A stretch of DNA of 64,000 nucleotides from assembly GCA_963745175.1 (NCBI GenBank), contig CAVUWK010000001.1:124001-188000 (forward strand), given 5' to 3'. Made by a program: the position numbers and the translations under genes. The stretch's first letter is position 1. Each line of letters starts with the position of its first letter. The notes under the pieces are model-generated. The model was not told the DNA's origin. It did no database searches and worked only from the letters and a program-made list of their open reading frames with translations. Below are positions 9,822-19,110 of the stretch, piece by piece. Source of the DNA: Bog-473 sp963745175. GTDB lineage: Bacteria; Actinomycetota; Acidimicrobiia; Acidimicrobiales; RAAP-2.

Positions 9822-10218
9822 CTCGATCAACCGTTTCGTGCTGCCCACCCACGATCCTCCAAAGGTCAGCCTGACCACCGAGGACAAAGATCGGGATACT
9901 TCGTTCCCCCCGATTACCGAACCTTCACCGCCCGGCGGAGCGCCAAATGTCCTCATCGCGCTGCTCGACGAGATCGGCTTCGGCGCTTCATCGGGCTTTG
10001 GCGGGGGGATCAATACCGGCATCCCCATGCTGTTCTCGGGTGACGAGACACTTGACGTCGGTGTGGACTACGGATCCCCCGTGAGCGATGACGACACCCC
10101 CCTGACGAGTCGCTTCACCGGGTCGGTCAACTGCGTCCAGCTTGATCAAGGGGCAGACCACCAGTCCCACCTGATCTCTCCCGAGGATCGCCTCAGCGTG
10201 GCACTTGTCCGCCAATAA
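9814..10218 (+). pseudogene. Internally deleted arylsulfatase remnant
   Basis: The 134-residue frame joins the two ends of a type I arylsulfatase. Residues 1-60 match the N-terminus: a PPKVSLTT segment, DTSFPPITEP, then GAPNVLIALLDEIGFGASS, where the family reads NVLxxLLDDxGFG and supplies the metal-binding aspartates. From residue about 63 it reads like the C-terminal end: IPMLFSGDETLDVG, GSPVSDDD, FTGSVNCVQLD, HLISPEDRLSVALVRQ. Roughly 600 or more residues are missing, including the C/S-x-P-S-R formylglycine site, so it cannot be an active sulfatase. The join lies in a G-rich stretch near 10003, and the frame stays intact across it. Start GTG 9814, with AAAGGAGAG upstream. Confidence 0.8.
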
Positions 10219-10269
10219 CCCAGCCACACGCTCTACGAACACACATCCTCTACGGTCCAGGAGGCAACT

Positions 10270-10365
10270 GTGCTTGGCCACAAGGGAACGAGGACGGACA
10301 TCACCATCGGCGGCATGCGCTCCGCCGGCGACCCCGGCTTGCTCCTGAATGGTTCGGTCCCGTGA
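10270..10365 (+). CDS. Possible 31-residue leader ORF coupled to cydD
   Basis: A GTG at 10270 follows a perfect AGGAGG (10259-10264) by five bases. It opens a 31-codon frame whose TGA stop (10363-10365) overlaps the cydD GTG start as GTGA. cydD itself has no recognisable ribosome-binding site, so its translation may depend on this upstream ORF. The peptide is soluble-looking and matches nothing I know. It could instead be the remains of a longer gene. Confidence 0.35.
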   Translation: MLGHKGTRTDITIGGMRSAGDPGLLLNGSVP

Positions 10366-12100
10366 CGATCGCCGAACGGCCGGGGCGTGGGTACTCGGAG
10401 GCGACAACCGAACGGGCGGCAGCTCCTCCGCGCCGCTCCCGACCCGTCGACCCCCGACTCTTGCATTACGCACGGGGAACTCGTCGCTACCTGGTGTTGA
10501 CCGTCGTGCTCGGTGGCGTGACCGCCGGTCTGGTCCTGGCGCAGGCGTGGTTGATCGCCAACACCATTTCGGACGTCGTTGTCCACCACCAGGGAATGGC
10601 GCACGTCCGCACGCTCGTGGTGCTCCTGGCCATCGTCATCCTCGCTCGCTCGGTGGTCGCCTGGCTCGGCGAACGTGCGGCACAACGCGCCTCGGCGACA
10701 GCCAAGTCGGACCTGCGGACCGCCCTGGTGGAGCGGATCGTCCAACTCGGACCCGCCGGCATCGATCGGGAGCGCTCCGGCCGCCTGGTCGTGCTGTCAA
10801 CAAGCGGCATCGATGCCTTGGACAGCTACTTCTCCCGCTACCTTCCGCAGCTCTTCTTGGCCGTCATCGTCCCGGTCACCGTCATCGTCGTGATGCTTGG
10901 GGCCGACTGGATTTCGGCGGTGATCATTGCGGTCACGGTGCCGCTGATCCCGCTGTTCATGGCACTCGTGGGCGCCTCGACAAAGGTTCGGATGCGCCGC
11001 CAGGCCCGTCTGCTCCAGCGCCTGGCGGGGCACTTCCTCGATGTCGTCGCCGGCCTCCCGACCCTCAAGGTGTTCGGCCGGGCCAAGGCCCAGGTTGCCG
11101 CGGTCCGCGACATCACGAACCGCTACCGCACCGCCACCATGGACACGCTGAAGGTGGCGTTCCTCTCGTCCCTGATTCTCGAACTGCTCGCCACCTTCTC
11201 GGTGGCGCTGGTGGCCGTGGCTGTCGGCCTTCGCCTGCTCGGGGGCCATGTCAATTTCGCCACCGCCCTGTTCGTCCTCATCCTCGCACCCGAGGCATAT
11301 CTTCCGCTCCGCCTCCTCGGGACGAACTACCACGCCAGCGCCGAAGGGATGAAGGCGGCTGAGGACGTCTTCGACGTGCTCGAGCGGCCGGTACCGGCGC
11401 GTGGCCGTCGTTACGACGTTCCCGACCCGTCGACCTCCCCAGTGCGGATCGACCGGCTCGAGGTCTGCTACCCGGACCGCGCGCTCCCGCCCTTCGCGAC
11501 GTCTCCCTCTCCGTCGAGCCCGGAGAAGTGGTGGCCGTCGCCGGACCGAGCGGCTGTGGCAAGTCCACCCTTCTCGGTGTTCTCCTCGGCCTGGTTCCCA
11601 CGTCCCGTGGCTCGATCACCGTCGGCGGCGTCGATCTGGCCGACCTTGACCCCGATGCGTGGAGGAACCAGGTGGCCTGGGTTCCGCAACGTCCCCACCT
11701 CTTCGCGCGCTCCGTCGCCGACAACGTGCGCCTCGGCCGACCCGATGCCACCGATGACGAAGTTCGGTCTGCCGTTGCCGACGCCGGACTTGACGACGTG
11801 ATCGCCGGACTGCCGCGGGGACTGGAGACCGTGTTGGGCACCGAGGGCGCCGGGCTGTCGGCGGGGGAGCGGCAGCGGGTCGCCCTGGCGCGGGCTTTCC
11901 TGCGGGATGCGCCCCTCCTTCTCCTCGACGAGCCCACCGCGAACCTCGACGGCGCGACCGAGGAGGGCGTGTGGTCCGCCGTGGGGCGACTCATGGTCGG
12001 TCGCACCGTTGTCATGGCGGCCCATCGGCCCTCGCTTCTGGCCGTCAGCGACCGGGTGGTCCGACTGGCAGCGCCCATTCAGGACGCGGTGGCGTCGTGA
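10362..12100 (+). CDS. cydD: ABC exporter subunit CydD (one frameshift)
   Basis: CydD pairs with CydC to export glutathione/cysteine-type thiols to the outside of the membrane, which is needed to assemble cytochrome bd. The N-terminal 320 residues carry six membrane helices with the LLQRLAGHFLDVV and GLPTLKVFGRA coupling region seen in CydD. The ATPase domain has Walker A GPSGCGKS (near 11545), the signature LSAGERQR (near 11856) and Walker B LLLLDEP. The frame breaks near 11485: one missing base separates YPDRA from LRDVSLSVEPGEVV. The stop overlaps the cydC start as GTGA. It is the first gene of the cydDCAB block. Confidence 0.9.
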
Positions 12101-13964
12101 ACGGCTCTGAGGCGGACCGGGACGGTTCAGTCGAGCGCGCCCCGGTGGGGCGGACGCTGGCCGTTGCCCGTCCGGCGTCGCGGCGCGTCGTCCTCGCGAC
12201 GCTCCTGGGCGCGGGCGCCATCGCGGCGGACATCGGTCTCCTGGGCACGGCCGCCTGGTTGATCTCGAAGGCCGCCCAGCGCCCGAACGAGGCCACGTTG
12301 GCGGTGGCCATCGTGGCCGTCCAACTCTTCGGGTTGTCCCGTGGCTTCTTGCGGTACGAGGAGCGCCTGGTCGGGCACGACGCCGCCTTCCGCCTGCTCG
12401 CCGACCTGCGGGTGCGGGTCTACGAGCGGCTCGAGCGGCTGGCGCCCTCGGGCCTGCCTTCGTTCCGCCGCGGCGACCTCTTGGCCCGAATGGTCCAGGA
12501 CGTCGACTCGCTGCAGGACCTCGTCCTCCGGGTGGTTCCCCCCTTCGGCATCGCCCTGGTCGTGGGCGTCTCGACCGTCGTGCTGCTGTGGTGGATGCTG
12601 CCGGCCGCCGCGGTGATCCTCGCCCTGGCCCTGGTGCTGGCGGCCACCGTGGTGCCGTGGCTCACCGGTGCGCTGGCCCGTCGCCGCGAGACGCGGTTCG
12701 CCGCCGTGCGCGGCGACCTCGGGGCGGCCATGGTCGACCTGACCGAGGGCGCGGCGGAACTCATCGTCTTCGGCGCCGCCGACGCCCACGTCCGAGCCAT
12801 CCGGAACCACGATGCGGAACTGACCGCCATCGCTTCGGCCTCGGCCGGCACCACGGGCATCGGGTTGGCGTTGACCACGCTCCTGGCCGGGTTGGCCTGC
12901 TGGGGTTGCCTCGTGGTCGGCATACCGGCCGTGCTGTCAGGTCGGCTCGGCGGGACGGAGTTGGCCGTCATCACGCTCATCCCCCTGGCCGCCTTCGAGC
13001 TGGTCGTCGGTCTCCCGGTGGCGACGCAGGCCCTGCAGCGGGTGCGTCAGGCCGCGGCGCGGGTCTTCGAGATCCTCGACACGGCGGCGCCTGTGCCCGA
13101 CCCCGAGGTGGGCGTGCCGCTCCCCGGGCCGCCCTACGACGTCGAGTTGCGGTCTGCGTGGGCGGGCTACCCAGGTGCGGCGGGGCCCGCAATCCGTGAC
13201 GTGGACCTCTCGCTTGCCTCCGGGCGGCGCGTGGCGGTCGTGGGGCCGAGCGGGGCGGGCAAGTCGACCCTGGCCGCGGTCCTCGTCGGCTTCCTGCCGT
13301 GCCGGGCCGGCTCCATCACCCTGTCCGGCGTGCCGGCGGAGCAGATATCCGGGGACGTCCTCCGCACCGTGGTCGGGCTGGTCGGACAGGACGCCTACCT
13401 CTTCGATACCACCGTGGCCGAGAATCTTCGCGTCGGAAGACGTGGCGCCACCGACGATCAGCTGCGCGACGTGCTGGGCAGGGTCGGGCTGGCAGCGTGG
13501 CTCGGCGGCCTTCCCGAGGGGCTGGGGACCGAGGTGGGATCGCACGGGGCCAGGCTGTCGGGGGGCCAGCGTCAACGGTTGGCCGTGGCCCGCGCCCTGT
13601 TGGCCGACTTTCCGGTGCTCGTGCTCGACGAGCCCGCCGAGCACCTCGAGCCTGCGGCCGCCGACGCGCTCACGGCCGATCTCTTGGACGTGACCGCCGG
13701 GCGCTCACTCGTCCTCATCACCCACCGTCTCGCCGGGCTCGAGTCCGTCGACGAGATCCTGGTCATGGAGCAGGGCCTGGTTGTCCAACGGGGGACCCAC
13801 GACGAACTGCTCGATCAGGCGGGGCGCTACTCCGACCTCTGGTGGGAGGAGATGCGGACCGAGCGCTACGCCCGCCTGCCCGAAGAACCGATGCCCCATC
13901 GCCAGCCACCATCGACGATCGCCCACCGCGAGGTCGCCCTGAACGACGGGAGTTCCACCCATGA
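12097..13964 (+). CDS. cydC: ABC exporter subunit CydC (3' end probably frameshifted)
   Basis: CydC is the partner half-transporter of CydD. It begins at GTG 12097, overlapping the cydD stop. Six membrane helices occupy about residues 20-320 and include GLSRGFLRYEERLVGHD, typical of CydC. The ATPase has Walker A GPSGAGKS, signature LSGGQRQR and Walker B LVLDEP, then the H-loop ITHRL. In the literal sequence the frame does not stop but runs on out of frame through cydA to 14706. An indel near the 3' end is likely: the other two frames stop at 13942 and at 13964, the latter forming an ATGA overlap with cydA. The end given here is the latter and is an inference. Confidence 0.88.
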
Positions 13965-15407
13965 CCAACGACCTCGCCCGGTGGCAGTTCGCCACGACCA
14001 GCATCTACCACTTCCTGTTCGTGCCGGTCACCATCGGCCTGGCCTTCCTGGTGGCGTTGCTCCAGACCAGTTGGTACAAGAACGACAACCCGACCTTCAA
14101 ACGGCTCACCAAGTTCTTCGGGACCCTGCTGCTGATCAACGTGGCCGTCGGCGTGGTGACCGGTCTGGTCCAGGAGTTCGAGTTCGGCATGAACTGGTCG
14201 AACTACTCCCGCTTCGTGGGCAACATCTTCGGCGGTCCCCTGGCCATGGAGGGGCTGGCGGCTTTCTTCGTGGAGTCGACCTTCCTGGGCATCTGGATCT
14301 TCGGGTGGGATCGCCTCTCGAAGAAGCTGCACCTGACCTGTATCTGGCTCGTGGCCGGAGCCTCCATGCTTTCGGCTTTCTTCATCATGGCGGCCAACTC
14401 GTGGATGCAGCATCCGGTGGGCTACGTGATGAACTCCCAACACGAACCCCAGCTCACCGACGTCTGGGCCCTGTTCACCAATCCGGTGTTCGTGTGGGCC
14501 TTCCCGCACGTGATCCTGGCGTCGCTGGTGACCGGGGCGATCATCATGCTGGCTTTCTCGGCCTGGCACTTACAGGCGCCAGAGCTCCGTCACCGCCTTC
14601 CGCCGGACCGCGATCATCTCGTTGGCCGTCCTCGCCCCGGCCGTCTTCGTCAACATGTTCATCGGGAGCGAGCTGGGCGTGGTCGAGGGCAAGTACCAGC
14701 CGATGAAGATCGCCGCCGCCGAGGCGCTGTGGACCACCTGTCCGTCCCACTGCCCGTTCTCGGCCTTCCAGATCGGCGGCGGGCCCAACGACGAGACCCC
14801 GACCCAGATCATCGAGATCCCTGACCTGCTCTCGATCCTCGCCACCAACCACCCCGACGGCGAGGTGCAGGGGATGAACAACCTGCAGGCCCAGTACGTG
14901 AAGGAGTACGGGCCGGGCAACTACATCCCCAACGTCTTCATCCAGTACTGGGGGATGCGGGTGATGGCCTACATCGCCTCGTTGATCGCCTTGTTCGCGT
15001 TGTGGGGGCTTTGGCTCATCCGCCGCAAGACGCTCGGCAAGGCGAAGTGGTTCCTCCTGATCGCTCCGTGGTTCGCCATCGCCCCGTTCCTCATGAACAC
15101 GGCCGGATGGCTGTTGACGGAGAGCGGCCGCCAACCGTGGATCGTGCAAGGCCTGTTGAAGACGTCCCAGGCCTCGTCACCCTCGGTGACGTCGACCGAC
15201 ATCTGGATCAGCCTGACCGTCTTCGTGCTCCTGTATCTCTCGCTGGGGGTGGCCGACGTCTATCTGATGATCCACTACGGCCGTCAGCAGTTGGAATCGA
15301 GCCCGGAGGACAGCGGCGGGGGCGGCCGCGGCGAAGGTGGCTCGGACGCCGACGGCGGCACCACGGAGCAGTCCGAAGACGAGCGGGTCCCGGCCCTCAT
15401 CTACTAG
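13961..15407 (+). CDS. cydA: Cytochrome bd ubiquinol oxidase subunit I (one frameshift)
   Basis: Subunit I holds haems b558, b595 and d and oxidises quinol with reduction of O2 to water at high affinity. The N-terminus RWQFATTSIYHFLFVP includes the conserved His of the b595 site. EFGMNWSNYSRFVGNIFG, the EGLAAFFVEST helix and GRQPWIVQG near the C-terminus are hallmark segments. It encodes about 480 residues, with some nine membrane helices and an acidic Gly/Ser-rich tail. An extra G near 14575 breaks the frame; removing it gives LQRQSSVTAFRRTA and rejoins the downstream half. The conserved motifs on both sides argue for a sequence error. cydB starts nine bases after the stop. Confidence 0.93.
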
Positions 15408-15415
15408 GAGACGAA

Positions 15416-16501
15416 ATGGTCTATCTCAGCAACGTCTGGTTCGTGATCATCGCCATCTTCTGGGTGGGGTTCTTCATTCTGGAAGGGTTCGACTTCGGCG
15501 TGGGAATGCTGCATTCGTTCGTCGGGAAGGACGACGTGGAGCGCCGCATCGCCGTCAACTCCATCGGGCCCATCTGGGACGGGAACGAGATGTGGCTGGT
15601 CGTGGCGGTCGCAGCGACCTTCGCCGCGTTCCCGTCGTGGTACGCCACCATGTTCTCCACCCTCTACCTGGTGATAGTGATCATCCTCCTGGCCATGATC
15701 GGGCGTGGGGTCTCCTTCGAGTTCAGCCGGAAGATCGACGACCAGCGATGGCGGTCGGCCTGGAGGTGGTCGCTCACCATCGGGAGCGCGCTCATCCCCT
15801 TCCTGCTCGGCACCGCCCTGGGCGACCTCCTCCACGGGCTGCCCATCAACTCCTCGCACAACTACACCGGCAGCTTCTGGGGCCTACTGGTTCCCTTCGG
15901 GCTCTACACCGGTCTCACGGTGACGGTGCTGTGCCTGTTCGTCGGTGCCGCCTACCTCACCCTCAAGACCGAAGGAGCGCTGCACGATCGTGTGGCCCGC
16001 CTGTCGGGCCGACTCGGCTGGCTGGCTGTCGTGATCACCTTCGGCTGGCTGACCTGGCTCCATGTCGGGATCAGCTCGGGCTTCGTTCCCGAGCCCATCG
16101 AAGCGCTGGCGCTCGTGGCGGTGATCGGCGGCGCCTGGTTCGCCGACTCCCACTCCGAGGGCTGGGCGTTCGCTGCAGCCGCCACCGCCATCGGGAGCGT
16201 CGTGGCGTCGATCTTCTTCGAGCTCTTCCCGCGGGTGATGGTGTCCAGCACGAACTCGGCGTACAACCTCACGGTGGCCAACTCCGCCAGCCCGTCGTAC
16301 TCGCTCAAGGTGATGACCGTGGTGGCGGCCATCTTCTTCCCGATCATCCTGCTCTACCAGGGCTGGAGCCTCTACATCTTCCGCAAACGCATCAGCGGCG
16401 GGCCTCCCTCCGTGGCCGCCTCGCCTGCGGAGTCCGATGACCGGCCGCCCACCCCGACGCAGAGCCCCACGCAGACCCCGATCACGGCGGCAGGGGAGTA
16501 G
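15416..16501 (+). CDS. cydB: Cytochrome bd ubiquinol oxidase subunit II
   Basis: The 361-residue product has about eight membrane helices. It opens with the subunit II signature FWVGFFILEGFDFGVG (residues 14-29) and contains GPIWDGNEMWLV (about 52-63), both strongly conserved. The ATG at 15416 follows TAGGAG, giving a ribosome-binding site that overlaps the cydA stop region. The C-terminal 35 residues are a Pro/Thr/Ser-rich cytoplasmic tail. Subunit II stabilises the haem-bearing subunit I. It is the last gene of the cydDCAB block. The frame is intact, unlike those of the three genes before it. Confidence 0.95.
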   Translation: MVYLSNVWFVIIAIFWVGFFILEGFDFGVGMLHSFVGKDDVERRIAVNSIGPIWDGNEMWLVVAVAATFAAFPSWYATMFSTLYLVIVIILLAMIGRGVSFEFSRKIDDQRWRSAWRWSLTIGSALIPFLLGTALGDLLHGLPINSSHNYTGSFWGLLVPFGLYTGLTVTVLCLFVGAAYLTLKTEGALHDRVARLSGRLGWLAVVITFGWLTWLHVGISSGFVPEPIEALALVAVIGGAWFADSHSEGWAFAAAATAIGSVVASIFFELFPRVMVSSTNSAYNLTVANSASPSYSLKVMTVVAAIFFPIILLYQGWSLYIFRKRISGGPPSVAASPAESDDRPPTPTQSPTQTPITAAGE

Positions 16502-16508
16502 CTGCTCT

Positions 16509-16549
16509 CATTCGCCAGGCGAATGCCTGGTCGGATCTGCAGGCGCCTG
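16509..16549. terminator. Overlapping inverted repeats after cydB
   Basis: Eight bases after the cydB stop is a 15-bp palindrome, ATTCGCC-A-GGCGAAT (16510-16524). It overlaps a second hairpin, CCAGGC-GAAT-GCCTGG (16515-16530), and is followed by the palindrome CAGGCGCCTG (16540-16549). The two hairpins are mutually exclusive. No T-tract follows, so this may be a factor-dependent terminator, a 3'-end stabiliser or an operator. Confidence 0.4.
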
Positions 16550-16632
16550 AGTGTGACGGATCGGTGTCCTCGCCGTGGAAATCGCCCTGTTCGGGTGATG
16601 GTGGCGGACGAGAACGGCGCGACGGTGGTTGT

Positions 16633-18113
16633 ATGCCGAACCAAGGAACCACCCAGGAGAGAGATCCCTCCGTCGAACGGGCGTCCGCTCCCGGCCACCC
16701 TTCGACCGAGGAGCGCTTGGCCTTGGGCAAGGCAGCCCGCACGGCTGCCCCACGGGCGTCCCATGAGGAGTGGCAGGCGCCTGCGGCCCGCCCCGATCCG
16801 GTCGGGCTGCTGGAGAGCCAGGCGGAGTCACGGGTCCAAGAGCTGGTCCCCATTCGCTACGGCAGGATGCTGGTGTCTCCCTTCACCTTCTTCCGGGGCG
16901 CGGCCCTGATCATGGCGTCCGACCTGGCCACGACGCCTCGCTCCGGCCTGCAGGTCCAGGCCTGTGGGGATGCCCACCTGAGCAATTTCGGTGTCTTCGC
17001 CTCGGCGGAGCGGAATCTGGTCTTCGACGTGAACGACTTCGACGAGACGCTTCCCGGCCCGTGGGAATGGGATGTGAAGAGGCTGGCGGCAAGCCTGGCC
17101 ATCGCGGGCGCGATCGCGCATTCTCTGACCAAGAACGCACCAACGTGGTGCTCGACGCGGTTTCGGGCTACCGCACGGAGATGACGAAGCTGGCCACCAT
17201 GAAAGATCTCGACGTGTGGTACGCCCGAATGGACATCGAGAAGGTGCTCAGAGATGTGGGGGGTGAGCTCGGCCTCACGGGAAAGAAGGTGAACAACGAC
17301 TCGTTGTTCAAAGCCAAGGTCCGGGCGGACAAGTCGCTGGCCAAGGCGCGCACCCGCGATAGCATGCAGGCGTTGGACAAGCTCACCCACGTTGTCGATG
17401 GGGAGACACGCTTCGTGAGCGATCCACCCCTCCTGGTCCCCATCGAAGAGCTTCTGTCCGAGGAGCAGAGCGCCGTTCTGACCGAACGGATGCACGAGTT
17501 CATCGACAGTTACCGGGACTCGTTGCAGAGCGATCGGCGGCACCTCCTCAATCAGTTCCGTTTCGTCGGTATCGCCCGCAAGGTGGTCGGGGTCGGCAGC
17601 GTCGGGACCAGGGCCTGGGTTGTCCTGATGGTGGGGAGCAACGGCCAGGATCCCCTACTCCTCCAGGCCAAAGAGGCGCAGCGGTCGGTGCTGGCGGAGT
17701 TCGCCGGTGAGAGTCAATACGCCAACGAGGGGGAGCGGGTCGTGGCAGGTCAGCACCTGATGCAGGCCTCGAGCGACATCTTCCTGGGATGGGACCAGGT
17801 CGAGGGCATGGATGGCCTCCAGCGGGACTTCTACATCCGCCAGCTGCGGGACTGGAAGGGTTCGGCCGACACCGATCACATGATTCCTGAGTCCATGGCG
17901 GTCTACGGCCGGTTGTGCGGTTGGACGTTGGCGCGCGCCCACGCCCGATCGGGCGACCGGATCGCCATCGCCGCCTACCTGGGGTCCGGCAAGTCCTTCG
18001 ACAACGCAATCGCCTCGTTCTCCGAGTCCTATGCCGACCAGAACCAACGAGACTATGAGGCGCTGCAAAAGGCCGCGGCCGATGGGCGCATCCAAGTGGA
18101 GGCCGGCTTGTGA
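16633..18113 (+). CDS. DUF2252 family protein (one frameshift)
   Basis: The product has about 493 residues and belongs to the DUF2252 family, whose fold resembles protein kinases/phosphotransferases. Diagnostic segments are FTFFRGAALIMASDL, CGDAHLSNFG (the HxxN catalytic-loop equivalent) and VFDVNDFDET (the DxD metal-site equivalent), followed by WEWDVKRLAAS. The C-terminal half has WVVLMVG, LLLQAKEAQRSVL and GERVVAGQ. The frame breaks near 17140, where adding one base (or removing two) restores the reading into NVVLDAVSGYRTEM. Start ATG 16633. No experimentally established function is known to me. It stands alone after the cyd block. Confidence 0.88.
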
Positions 18114-18227
18114 GCCAGCCGTCCCGGAGCAATCGCCGCCTCAGGGTGTGAATCACCCCGTGAGGATGAGGATTTCTGCGCCGCCGAGTCATAGTCTGAA
18201 GGAACACGAAAGGACGGGACGGATCAC

Positions 18228-18650
18228 ATGACCATAGGACCAGTCGAATACATCATCGTCGGGTTTCCCGGAAACAAGTTCAGCGGTGAGATCGCGCCAG
18301 AGTTGGTGGCGTTGGTCGAGTCCGGCACGGTCCGGATCCTCGACCTCATCTTCATCGGCAAGGATGCCGACGGCTCGGTCGTCGCCTTCGAGATCGACGA
18401 GCTGGACGAGGCGGCAGGCTTCCATCGGTTGGAGGGCGATGTCGGCGGGCTCATCAGTGCGGCAGATATCGAGTACGCCGCTGCGGCGCTCGAGCCGAAC
18501 ACGTCAGCAGCGATGTTGATCTGGGAGGACGTCTGGGCGGCGCGCTTCGCTGAGGCGGTGCGCAACGCCGACGGAGTCGTGCTCGAAGGCGCTCGCATCC
18601 CACACGAGCTCATCGCACCCGCGCTGGAGGGTCTTCCCGCAGCAGTCTGA
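18228..18650 (+). CDS. DUF6325 family protein
   Basis: The 140-residue product has the family pattern: GPVEYIIVGFPGN at the start, VESGTVRILDLIFIGKD, then an acidic middle, and AALEPNTSAAMLIWEDVWAARFAEAV near residue 88. The family is abundant in actinobacteria and is almost always found next to a SHOCT-domain gene, as here (18724). It is probably a soluble protein induced under stress, but its function is not established. The start ATG follows AAGGACGGGACGG, a moderate ribosome-binding site. Confidence 0.88.
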   Translation: MTIGPVEYIIVGFPGNKFSGEIAPELVALVESGTVRILDLIFIGKDADGSVVAFEIDELDEAAGFHRLEGDVGGLISAADIEYAAAALEPNTSAAMLIWEDVWAARFAEAVRNADGVVLEGARIPHELIAPALEGLPAAV

Positions 18651-18704
18651 GTCATACCGCAGTCTGAATCACGCCCCAGTCGAGTCACAGAGCAGTCTGA
18701 GTAC
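18643..18704. repeat. Four degenerate CAGTCTGAGTCA-type direct repeats
   Basis: Four copies of a 11-12 bp unit lie between the DUF6325 and SHOCT genes: CAGTCTGAGTCA (18643), CAGTCTGAATCA (18660), CAGTCGAGTCA (18677) and CAGTCTGAGTAC (18693). They are spaced 16-17 bases start to start, so they do not sit on exactly one helical turn. The first copy includes the DUF6325 stop codon. They may be slippage products or a binding array. Confidence 0.6.
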
Positions 18705-18723
18705 ACCGAGATAGGAGATCGAC

Positions 18724-18981
18724 ATGATGAGAAGGCGACCCATCGCGAGGGCGGCCGTTCGAACGACCGCAGTGGTTGGAACTGCCGCCGTGGTTGGTGG
18801 GCACATGGCCAACAAGCAGGCCCAGGCCCAGCAGGCGGCACCCGAGGCCGCTCCAGAGCCGGAGCCGGCCGCGGCCGCTCCGGATCCCATCGAGCAGCTC
18901 ACACAGCTGGCCGCACTCAAGGACTCCGGGGCGCTGACGCAGGAAGAGTTTGACGCGCAGAAGGCCAAGATCCTGGGGTAG
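18724..18981 (+). CDS. SHOCT-domain small protein
   Basis: The 85-residue product has an Arg-rich N-terminus, a short hydrophobic Ala/Val stretch (about residues 12-26), a Pro/Ala/Glu-rich linker and a C-terminal SHOCT motif (LAALKDSGALTQEEFDAQKA). It follows the DUF6325 gene, the usual arrangement for this pair. A strong ATAGGAG site lies just upstream of the ATG at 18724. The C-terminus closely resembles that of the 5225-5620 product. Likely a membrane-associated or oligomerising accessory protein. Confidence 0.85.
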   Translation: MMRRRPIARAAVRTTAVVGTAAVVGGHMANKQAQAQQAAPEAAPEPEPAAAAPDPIEQLTQLAALKDSGALTQEEFDAQKAKILG

Positions 18982-19110
18982 CAGGGCTGCCCATCCCGAG
19001 CGGTAGTCGATTCGGATTTCGCCTGCAGACCCGAGTTGGCGCAAAGCTCGCCGGTTGGAGGACCCGGAAGGGTCGGCGGCTTACCTCGAGCCTGAGATCG
19101 TCGAAACCGC

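Noticed and set aside
11971..14706. A 911-codon CydC-CydA-like fusion
   Set aside because: The part beyond about 13960 is out of frame with cydA and has no domain; it reflects a missing stop, not a fusion.
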